From an uncultured Treponema sp. (GTDB lineage: Bacteria > Spirochaetota > Spirochaetia > Treponematales > Treponemataceae), in contig CALAEZ010000266.1 of NCBI GenBank assembly GCA_937891125.1, positions 1 to 7,994 on the forward strand: a stretch of 7,994 nucleotides of DNA, given 5' to 3'. Made by a program: the position numbers and the translations under genes. Below, in pieces: positions 1-5,791 of this stretch (positions are counted from its first letter, which is position 1; every line of letters starts with the position of its first letter). The notes beneath the pieces are model-generated. The model did no database searches. It saw only the letters and a list, made by a program, of their open reading frames with translations, and was not told the DNA's origin.

Positions 1-53
1 CCTTTATTTCGACGCAGAGCGTCGGGGTATTGAACCCTCCGCACGAATAAAGG
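1..53. repeat. Palindromic, multi-stem repeat element (may continue left of the window)
   Basis: The outer arms CCTTTATT (1-8) and AATAAAGG (46-53) are perfect reverse complements, extended by CG/CG with one bulged base. Inside are a 6-bp hairpin CGACGC-AGA-GCGTCG (10-24) and a second stem GGG...CCC around TATTGAA. Together they would fold as a two-armed or three-way-junction structure. It lies about 100 bp downstream of the chemoreceptor stop codon on the minus strand, so it could act as a transcript 3' end. The compound shape is more typical of a dispersed intergenic repeat than of a plain terminator, because no U-tract follows. Only one copy is visible, so repeat status is inferred from its structure. 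Confidence 0.5.
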
Positions 54-149
54 GGCTGCCCGACAAGTTTGCTGAATAGCGTCATTCCGAACTCCTGCCT
101 GACAATACTTTTCAGACATCCCCCGTTATGCTTTGTGTGGCGGTACTCC
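54..149. other. Short noncoding spacer with a degenerate repeat-like motif
   Basis: No convincing ORF is present. GTCATTCCGAAC at 81-92 resembles the end motif of the palindromic repeat at 6204-6229 (GTCATGCTGAAC...), but the complementary second arm is not recognisable here. It may be a decayed copy or a chance match. The spacer separates the chemoreceptor stop codon from the structured repeat at the left edge. Confidence 0.3.
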
Positions 150-2243
150 TTACACCTTGAACTGGTCGATTTCGCCGCCAATTTCTGAAATAGTATTTTG
201 CAGCTCGTTTGCAATGGTGCGGAGCGCCTCGCCCGTTTCGTTAATTTTCTGTGCGCCAACAGACATTTCTGTCATGCTGTTCTGAATGGTGCCCGTCGCA
301 TCCTGCAGATTGCGCACCTCCTCCAGAATAGCCTTGTTGCCCTCTGACATTTCCTGTCCCGCCGTGTGCACCTCAATGGTAGAATCGTTCATTGCATGCA
401 GCACTTGATTGATTTGCTGGCTTCCTTCCGTCTGCTCTGCCATGGCGGCCTTTATCTGGCGCACCAGCTCGTCAGTCTCCTTAATTTTGTCGGTAACCGA
501 CTCAAACGCCGCGCTTGACTGCACTGAAGCTGCCACCACATCAGAAATAGAATTGCGGATATTAGTCAGCTGATCGCCGATAGTCTTTGACTGCTGCCCA
601 GACGTTTCAGAAAGCTTTCGGATTTCATCTGCGACAACCGCAAAGCCCTTACCTGCGTCACCTGCGTGCGCCGCTTCGATTGCAGCATTCATCGCAAGCA
701 GGTTTGTCTGCTCGGCAATTGATGCGATTGCAACATTTGCCTCTTGCAGCGTTTCGCTCTGCTGCTTAATCTGCTCAATCTTTTCGTTTACCTCATGCTG
801 AATCTGCGCGCCGTTCTGCGCATTGTTGGTAAGCTCGCCGAACGAAGCAGACATTTTTTCCATCGAGGCATTGACGGAGCGAATGTTACCAATCATCTCT
901 TCAACGGCAGCACTTGCCTCACTTACGCCAGAGCTTTGCTTTTCAATCATTTTTTCAAGCGAATCAATGTTAGAAGCAATTTCGTTTACGGCGCCCGCTG
1001 TTTCATGCACTGAATTTGACTGATTGTTAATCTGCGCATGCACCGACTCAATGTTTGCAAGAATCTGTGTAATCGATGAGCTGGTTTCTTCCGTGCTTGA
1101 CTGCAAATCGCTTCCTGCCACCCCCAGCTTTTCCTTGGAGTTCTTTATCTGCGCAATAATTTCCTGTAGCTTCAACATAAACGCATTAAAGCCCTTCACG
1201 ACATCGCTAATTTCATCATTTCCCTTGTTTTCGATGCGCTTTGTCAAATCGGCATCGCCTGAGGCAACGTCGTCAATGGCACGACGCACTTTGTTAAGCG
1301 GCTTTAAGCTGATTGACATTGAAGCTCCCGTACACACAAAAGCGATGACAACCATAATAATTGCAAGAATTCCAATGAACGATGTCATTTTGCTTATTTC
1401 TGAGAAAAAATCTTCATACGCACAGGCGCCAAAAACAGACCAGTCTGTTCCAGACACGGGGCGGAAGGCAGCAATCATCTTCATGCCGTTTGCCGGATTT
1501 ACGAAAGACATACTGCCCGTTTCTGAAGCCATGACTTTTGCAAGAATAGGTTTTACGCCCTCGTCCGCATCATCATTTACATTCTGGAATTGAAGCACCT
1601 GATCAAAATCGGTAGATGCGATGGTATGTCCCGTTTTTCGACTGATTACCTGCACATGAGAGTCAGAAGAACCGAAAGAAATCTGCGCGATTCTCTTTGA
1701 AAGAACGTCACCCATGACATTTGCCGCAAGGCAACCTATTGGAATTCCGCCGTCATCACGAACAGGAACGGCATACACCTGAAAAAGAATATTAGTAATA
1801 GGATTAATTGCAGGATCGGCAATGTAGTTTTCTCCGCGCTTTGCCGCATCGATATATGCCCGCTGCATCTGGATTTTCTGACCGGCCGCGGTGTAGCTGT
1901 TTCCATCCAAATCGTAAAAAGCGATATTTTCGTATTCAAGACTGACTTTTGCAATGCGAGTAAGCTCGCGGCATTTTTCGAGCAACGGAATACTTTCATC
2001 GTGCAGCATACTCATTCGGGCAACCGATTCGAGCATACGAATTTCCCGCTCAGTTTCGCCCTTTATCTTTCCGACGGCAGAATCAGTAACCGCATCAAGC
2101 AGTTTGGAAACCGCGTCCGAAGTAGAAGCTGTAGACCGACTCAATGCCGTGGAAACAATAACGACATTTGAAACAATAAAAATAGTAACGACAATTGCTA
2201 TCAGCCGAAACTGCAGACTTTGAAAGAACCTCTTTACATTCAC
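150..2243 (-). CDS. Methyl-accepting chemotaxis protein with dCache-type sensor
   Basis: This is a transmembrane chemoreceptor that signals through CheW/CheA to the flagellar motor. In 697 residues the layout is complete: a short cytoplasmic start, TM1 at about 12-35, a periplasmic sensor at about 37-287 with the double-Cache look (AFYDLDGNSY near 108-117, and AVPVRDDGG in the first Cache fold), TM2 at about 289-310, HAMP at about 311-363, then a long helical signalling domain to the end. The kinase-contact tip is textbook: EQTNLLAMNAAIEAAHAGD begins at residue 511 and is followed by GKGFAVVADEIRKL. The C-terminus (DQFKV) has no CheR-tethering pentapeptide. The start is GTG at 2243, with GGAAGG about 6 nt upstream. 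The classic amino-acid-binding R..WY signature of some dCache domains is not evident, so the ligand is unknown. The neighbouring upstream gene is a solute-binding lipoprotein, a possible ligand-delivery partner (inference). Confidence 0.96.
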   Translation of the reverse strand: MNVKRFFQSLQFRLIAIVVTIFIVSNVVIVSTALSRSTASTSDAVSKLLDAVTDSAVGKIKGETEREIRMLESVARMSMLHDESIPLLEKCRELTRIAKVSLEYENIAFYDLDGNSYTAAGQKIQMQRAYIDAAKRGENYIADPAINPITNILFQVYAVPVRDDGGIPIGCLAANVMGDVLSKRIAQISFGSSDSHVQVISRKTGHTIASTDFDQVLQFQNVNDDADEGVKPILAKVMASETGSMSFVNPANGMKMIAAFRPVSGTDWSVFGACAYEDFFSEISKMTSFIGILAIIMVVIAFVCTGASMSISLKPLNKVRRAIDDVASGDADLTKRIENKGNDEISDVVKGFNAFMLKLQEIIAQIKNSKEKLGVAGSDLQSSTEETSSSITQILANIESVHAQINNQSNSVHETAGAVNEIASNIDSLEKMIEKQSSGVSEASAAVEEMIGNIRSVNASMEKMSASFGELTNNAQNGAQIQHEVNEKIEQIKQQSETLQEANVAIASIAEQTNLLAMNAAIEAAHAGDAGKGFAVVADEIRKLSETSGQQSKTIGDQLTNIRNSISDVVAASVQSSAAFESVTDKIKETDELVRQIKAAMAEQTEGSQQINQVLHAMNDSTIEVHTAGQEMSEGNKAILEEVRNLQDATGTIQNSMTEMSVGAQKINETGEALRTIANELQNTISEIGGEIDQFKV

Positions 2244-2276
2244 CGTACACCTTCCTTAAAAAATTACATTACTTGC

Positions 2277-2305
2277 AGTATAAAATAGTAAGATTCAAAA
2301 TGCAA
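2277..2305 (-). promoter_or_regulatory. Candidate sigma-70-type promoter for the chemoreceptor gene
   Basis: On the minus strand, TTGCAT (2305-2300) is followed after exactly 17 nt by TATACT (2282-2277). The predicted start near 2270 would give a leader of about 27 nt containing the GGAAGG ribosome-binding site. The -10 box is good, while the -35 box matches only at TTG. It suggests the receptor can be transcribed independently of the lipoprotein gene upstream. Confidence 0.45.
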
Positions 2306-2322
2306 ATAAAAAAAACAGACTT

Positions 2323-2342
2323 GTAGCTGTGGGTAGCTGTGG
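2323..2342. repeat. Perfect 10-bp tandem duplication
   Basis: GTAGCTGTGG occurs twice head to tail in the 147-bp gap between the lipoprotein and chemoreceptor genes. It is followed on the plus strand by CAGCAGCAAC and preceded by an A-rich run, which is a T8 tract on the minus strand. The T8 tract could mark a transcript end for the lipoprotein gene, but I found no strong GC-rich stem directly before it, so I do not call a terminator. Two copies could be simple slippage. Confidence 0.5.
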
Positions 2343-2390
2343 CAGCAGCAACAGACGGCAGACGAAAGGCTGCACGCCCCGCCTGCGCAC

Positions 2391-3932
2391 CTAGCGGTCA
2401 GCATGATACAGGCGGTTAACCTCCGCAACGATTTGCGCGCCGCCCTGTTTTTCCCATTTGTCAAAGGCAGCCTGTAAACCCCGCTCGTCAATTCTGCCAC
2501 AAATATACTGCGTGCGCGCGTCAGAAAGCGTCTGTTCAAGCAAGGCGCCGTTTGCCGCATAGGTGGGCGAGCCGGCAAGGTAGGCAAGCGCTGGATTCAT
2601 AATCGCCTTACTGCGGTTTGCAACAGCAACGGCGTTTTCAGCGCGTTTTCGCTCCGTTTCACGCAGTGCCGGCTGTACCTCATTCAGCATTTTGGGAATA
2701 AAGCAGATTGACTGATTCAGCGACGCATGGATTTTTGCCTGGCTCTGATCTGTTTTGATGTCTACAATGTAGCCGTCGCTGTCAATGTCGTAGGTGTAGC
2801 CCTGAAGACCGTAACTTGCAAGCGTAATCATGCTGTCGTCACACATTTTGTCAATAAAGCGCAGGCACGCTTCAACATCGGCGCGCGTTTTAGCTGCCTT
2901 GGTAATAACCAAAAAGCCGTTAAAGCCGGGTGTCGCAAGCGTTCTGCCGTTAATTGTGCCTATAAGCTTCATCGAAGCGACTTTTGTCGGATCAGCGACC
3001 GACGGAATCTTATTTTTTTCAAGATAGTCCCAAATGCGGCGACAGCCATCAATTACATCAACAAACATGCCCGCTTCGCCCTTGTTTACCTGGTCGCGCC
3101 AGGTAGCCGTCTCGCGCACCGCCCAGTCCGGCGCAATAAGGCCATCATCATATATTTTTTTTAACCAGCGCAGCGCTTCGCGGTATTCAGGCGTTTTATG
3201 CACAGGCACCAGCTCGTCGTCCAGCTCGATCCAGCCGTTACCGCAGCCAAACCACGTCTGAATAATGTCAATCGGTCCGGTATAGCGACACATAGCAAGG
3301 CCATATGTGTCTTTTTTGCCGTTACCGTCTGGGTCGCCGTAGGTAAACTGCCAGAGCATGTTGTAGACATCTTCTATTGTTTGTAGCTCTGAAAGTCCCA
3401 GCTTTTCTGCCCAGTCAGCACGATAGCCTAAGCCGTAGCGGCCAAGCTCGCGTGCCTTGTAGATGCCAATCAGCTTTTTGTCAACCGTAAGCGCACGCAA
3501 AATGTTTTTGTCAGCCTGCGAAAGATTCGGATACTTTTTGCTGTCCCAGATAAACTCGTTTAAATCCCAGAAAGCGCCAGCTTCTGCCGCATCTACAATA
3601 CCGCTTGAAAGCGTATTGACATGCATAATCATCGGCATGTCAGACGAGCTTGCAAGCACCAGTCCCACTTTTTCGTCATAGCGGTCATGCTGTACAAACT
3701 GAAAATCCACATCAACGCCCGTGTAGTCCCGCAGGCGCTGTTTTACCTCATCTGAGCGCTCGCCTGTCATCGGGCTTCCGTTTGCATCTATCAGCATAAA
3801 CGAAACATGCGGTAGCACTCCATGCGGTGCATTCTGCTTGCTGCAAGAAATAAAGCCTACCGTAGCTACCGCAAGCGCAAGCGCCGCCAATCCACTCGTC
3901 TGCACACAATGGCGCATCATCTTTTTTTTCAT
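2391..3932 (-). CDS. Extracellular solute-binding lipoprotein, LplA/YtcQ-like (ABC family 1)
   Basis: This is probably a membrane-anchored periplasmic binding protein for a sugar or oligosaccharide type solute. Family membership is from pattern recognition, and the ligand is not predictable. It has 513 residues, usual for the family. The N-terminus MKKKMMRHC plus a hydrophobic stretch (about 13-28) ends in FISC, with Cys30 as the lipidation site (relaxed spirochaete-style lipobox). Typical family features are YRADWAEKLGL (170-180) and the Ca-loop-like DPDGNGKKDTYG (200-211). The ATG at 3932 has GGAGG 4 nt upstream, a close but strong ribosome-binding site. No LplB/YtcP-type permease or ATPase gene adjoins it: upstream is a divergent RNA-modification gene and downstream is a chemoreceptor. 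It may therefore serve an unlinked transporter, a chemoreceptor, or both (inference). Confidence 0.9.
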   Translation of the reverse strand: MKKKMMRHCVQTSGLAALALAVATVGFISCSKQNAPHGVLPHVSFMLIDANGSPMTGERSDEVKQRLRDYTGVDVDFQFVQHDRYDEKVGLVLASSSDMPMIMHVNTLSSGIVDAAEAGAFWDLNEFIWDSKKYPNLSQADKNILRALTVDKKLIGIYKARELGRYGLGYRADWAEKLGLSELQTIEDVYNMLWQFTYGDPDGNGKKDTYGLAMCRYTGPIDIIQTWFGCGNGWIELDDELVPVHKTPEYREALRWLKKIYDDGLIAPDWAVRETATWRDQVNKGEAGMFVDVIDGCRRIWDYLEKNKIPSVADPTKVASMKLIGTINGRTLATPGFNGFLVITKAAKTRADVEACLRFIDKMCDDSMITLASYGLQGYTYDIDSDGYIVDIKTDQSQAKIHASLNQSICFIPKMLNEVQPALRETERKRAENAVAVANRSKAIMNPALAYLAGSPTYAANGALLEQTLSDARTQYICGRIDERGLQAAFDKWEKQGGAQIVAEVNRLYHADR

Positions 3933-3936
3933 ATTT

Positions 3937-3963
3937 CCTCCATATTTTTTCAGCCGAAAAAAT
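3937..3963 (-). promoter_or_regulatory. Weak leader hairpin abutting the lipoprotein gene's ribosome-binding site
   Basis: On the minus strand ATTTTTTC and GAAAAAAT (3963-3956 and 3951-3944) form an 8-bp stem with loop GGCT. It ends 2-3 nt before the GGAGG (3941-3937) that precedes the ATG. The stem is almost all A-U, so it would be marginally stable. It could tune translation or mRNA stability, or be chance in A/T-rich leader DNA. Confidence 0.25.
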
Positions 3964-3987
3964 TTCCCAGTTCTACTGTAGGTAAAT

Positions 3988-3996
3988 ACTATACCA
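3988..3996 (-). promoter_or_regulatory. Candidate extended -10 promoter for the lipoprotein gene
   Basis: On the minus strand TGG-TATAGT (3996-3988) matches the extended -10 form TGnTATAAT with one mismatch. No good -35 hexamer lies 15-18 nt upstream, as expected where an extended -10 compensates. The predicted start near 3981 gives a leader of about 49 nt that includes the A/U-rich hairpin and GGAGG. Confidence 0.4.
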
Positions 3997-4054
3997 AGGC
4001 ACCATATTTTGCACTAGTAGACCGCAGGGTGCCGCTCATTTCCGTCGCGCTTTA

Positions 4055-4083
4055 TGGACGATTTTTGAGAGATAGCCTATACT
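4055..4083 (+). promoter_or_regulatory. Promoter for the pseudouridine synthase gene, predicting a leaderless mRNA
   Basis: TGGACG (4055-4060), a 17-nt spacer and TATACT (4078-4083) give a good sigma-70-type promoter (4/6 and 5/6 matches). The -10 box ends only 7 nt before the ATG at 4091, so transcription should begin at or one base before the start codon. No Shine-Dalgarno sequence is present. An in-frame TAG at 4073-4075 rules out a longer reading frame. Confidence 0.5.
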
Positions 4084-4090
4084 CAAGCGC

Positions 4091-5575
4091 ATGTTTCCGC
4101 CGTTTGATGAAAAAAGAGCCTACGCGCTATGTAAAAAGCTGATTGCCGACCTAGATGCAAGACGCATGACGCTTACTCAGGTGACGGCGGTCAGCGAAGA
4201 ACGTGCAGGAAACGGTCTTATGCTCGGCGTGCTTGTTGCAAACGATTCTGCGGGGCGCGAAATCATACTGCAAGCCGTTTCGGGCTTAAGCCGCGCGCTC
4301 CAGAAAACGTCTACCGCCAAAGACGACAACACGGGCAGCTCCAGCGCGCGAGCAGAAGAAGCTACTCCGTGCGTCATTGTGCCTCCCATCGTAAGTGCCC
4401 ATGCGCGTGACAAGGCGCTTGAAGCGCATGATGCAGAAATCCATGCGCTCACGCATCGCATACAGACGCTTACCCAGCAAGAAGCAAGCGTAGCTGCCAC
4501 CGCCGAAAAAGAAGCACGCGCGCAAGCCACCGGTGAAGCAGCCGCCTCATCTGCTGCGCACACGAGCGCCGCCGAGCGAAAGCAGCTTGAAGCCTTACGC
4601 GCCTCACTCTGCCGCCAATCGCTTGCAAAGGTCTATAACCTCTACGCCTTTCACTGCGCTGATGGCGCCGTGCGCTCGCTCTACAGCATCTGTGCTGAGC
4701 GAGGTATTGAAAACCCACCAACAGGCACCGGCGACTGCTGTGCGCCCAAGCTGCTCGATTACGCATTTTCACACCAGCTCACGCCGCTTAGCATGTGCGA
4801 AGTGTACTACGGCAAGCAGACGCCTAACAAAACAAGTGGCGCCATCTACCCGCCCTGTGACGAGCGCTGCGGAATTGTGCTGCTAGCAATGCTCGGGCTC
4901 GAAATTCTGTATCGTGACGAGCACATTATTGTCGTCAATAAGCAAAGCGGCGTGCTAAGCGTTCCTGGACGCATAGAAAAGGATTGCATCGTAAACCGTG
5001 TGCGCCGCCTCTTTCCAGCATGTATAGAACAGCCGTCCGTGCATAGACTCGACATGGAAACGAGCGGCCTTTTAGTGCTTGCGTTTACCAAGGAGGCACA
5101 CCGTGCGCTCAGTCGCCAGTTTGAAGAAGGCAGCGTTCAAAAGCAGTATGTGGCGCTTGTTGACGGCGTGCTTGCTTCCCGCGGCGTTGCAGCACACGGC
5201 ACCATGGAGCTGTACTTTCGCGTTGATTTAAACAACCGCCCGCACCAAATGTGGGATGCAGTATACGGCAAAAAAGCAATTACCGAATGGACAATTGTCC
5301 GCGTTGAAACCTACTACGCGCCTGGCGAGCAAAAGGATGTTCGTGGAGCCGGTCGCCCCGTTACCCGAGTACGCTTTACGCCGCACACGGGACGCACGCA
5401 CCAGCTCAGGCTTGCAAGCGCTGATAGCCACGGTTTTGGCTGCCCCATTATCGGCGACACCTTGTACGGAACGTGCGCACCTGGCGAGCGGCTTATGCTT
5501 CATGCAGAATCGCTGTCGTTTACCCACCCAGCAACAGGCGAACGGCTCCACTTTACATGTAAGGCGCCATTTTAA
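4091..5575 (+). CDS. RluA-family RNA pseudouridine synthase, long form with N-terminal extension
   Basis: The enzyme isomerises uridine to pseudouridine in rRNA or tRNA; which site is not decidable from sequence. The 494 residues divide into: a conserved N-terminal region with GLMLGVLVAND and AVSGLSRAL (about 41-70); an Ala/Glu-rich coiled coil (about 108-175); a distinctive module with PPTGTGDCCAPKL (209-221), VYYGKQ and PPCDERC (Cys256, Cys260); and the catalytic domain from about 270. That domain holds the family motif HRLDMETSG (318-326), with catalytic Asp321, and the later substrate-site stretch TPHTGRTHQLRL. An N-terminal S4 domain is not seen. This matches a long RluA subgroup that I recall from other bacteria carrying the same PPxGxGxCxAPKLL block. 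The ATG at 4091 lacks a ribosome-binding site; the next in-frame Met is residue 26, also without one, and an upstream stop limits extension. One hand-counted line inside the gene (4621-4680) is 58% GC, higher than the following locus. Confidence 0.93.
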   Translation: MFPPFDEKRAYALCKKLIADLDARRMTLTQVTAVSEERAGNGLMLGVLVANDSAGREIILQAVSGLSRALQKTSTAKDDNTGSSSARAEEATPCVIVPPIVSAHARDKALEAHDAEIHALTHRIQTLTQQEASVAATAEKEARAQATGEAAASSAAHTSAAERKQLEALRASLCRQSLAKVYNLYAFHCADGAVRSLYSICAERGIENPPTGTGDCCAPKLLDYAFSHQLTPLSMCEVYYGKQTPNKTSGAIYPPCDERCGIVLLAMLGLEILYRDEHIIVVNKQSGVLSVPGRIEKDCIVNRVRRLFPACIEQPSVHRLDMETSGLLVLAFTKEAHRALSRQFEEGSVQKQYVALVDGVLASRGVAAHGTMELYFRVDLNNRPHQMWDAVYGKKAITEWTIVRVETYYAPGEQKDVRGAGRPVTRVRFTPHTGRTHQLRLASADSHGFGCPIIGDTLYGTCAPGERLMLHAESLSFTHPATGERLHFTCKAPF

Positions 5576-5790
5576 TGTTCAGCGGCGTTAGATACGATAA
5601 AGCGCCACACATACGAGGAGCTTACTATGACCTTAAAGGTAACGACTTCAAAAAAGGAGGACAAAAAAAGTTGAATTTAAACTATTTAGATTTAACCAAT
5701 AAGACATGGAAAGTCGGTCAATTCGATTTTCCAAAGCTGCACTGTAAAAACCATACGAATTTTGCTATAGTAAAGCGTAAAAGGAATTAA
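5575..5790 (+). CDS. Small hypothetical ORF, 71 codons at most (39 from an internal TTG)
   Basis: This is not recognised. The ATG at 5575 overlaps the stop of the preceding gene as TAATG, a common termination-reinitiation arrangement. The same frame has an internal TTG at 5671, preceded at 10 nt by a strong AAAGGAGG (5653-5660), giving a 39-residue product. The product is basic and ends in VKRKRN; the C-terminal half (NYLDLTNKTWKVGQFDF...) looks more protein-like than the start. The DNA is AT-rich and unlike the synthase gene. It ends one base before the ATG of the Mod-Res ORF, so it could be a coupled upstream gene of that operon. It could equally be the tail of a gene truncated when the restriction locus was inserted or deleted. 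No membrane segment or known motif is visible. Confidence 0.35.
   Translation: MFSGVRYDKAPHIRGAYYDLKGNDFKKGGQKKLNLNYLDLTNKTWKVGQFDFPKLHCKNHTNFAIVKRKRN
5627..5674 (+). other. 15-codon ORF with strong ribosome-binding site; possible 5' end of a broken gene
   Basis: The ATG at 5627 has GAGGAG (5615-5620) at 6-nt spacing, the best initiation signal in this spacer. It encodes MTLKVTTSKKEDKKS and then TGA (5672-5674), which overlaps the TTG at 5671 in the other small frame (TTGA coupling). The codons run into A7G (5663-5670). A -1 slip there would join this start to the ORF ending at 5790, giving a product of about 54 residues. It could be a leader peptide, a gene broken by a one-base change in the A-run, or a programmed frameshift. 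I cannot separate these from sequence alone. Confidence 0.3.
5743..5771 (+). promoter_or_regulatory. Weak candidate promoter for the Mod-Res ORF
   Basis: TATAGT (5766-5771) is a good -10 box, but TGTAAA (5743-5748), at 17-nt spacing, matches the -35 consensus at only 3 of 6 positions. The start would fall near 5778, just before the AAGGA ribosome-binding site (5781-5785), so the leader would be very short. Read-through from upstream is an equally good explanation. Confidence 0.22.
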
Positions 5791-5791
5791 A

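Noticed and set aside
1024..1593. Plus-strand ORF of 189 codons inside the chemoreceptor gene
   Set aside because: It is the antisense shadow of the HAMP/sensor region. The minus-strand product has complete, unmistakable chemoreceptor motifs.
2323..2342. Start of a CRISPR array or iteron cluster
   Set aside because: Only two 10-bp units without spacers are present; no array of regular repeats exists anywhere in the window.
2310..2390. Intrinsic terminator after the lipoprotein gene
   Set aside because: A T8 tract exists on the minus strand, but the only stems I find before it are short (4-5 bp) and not adjacent.
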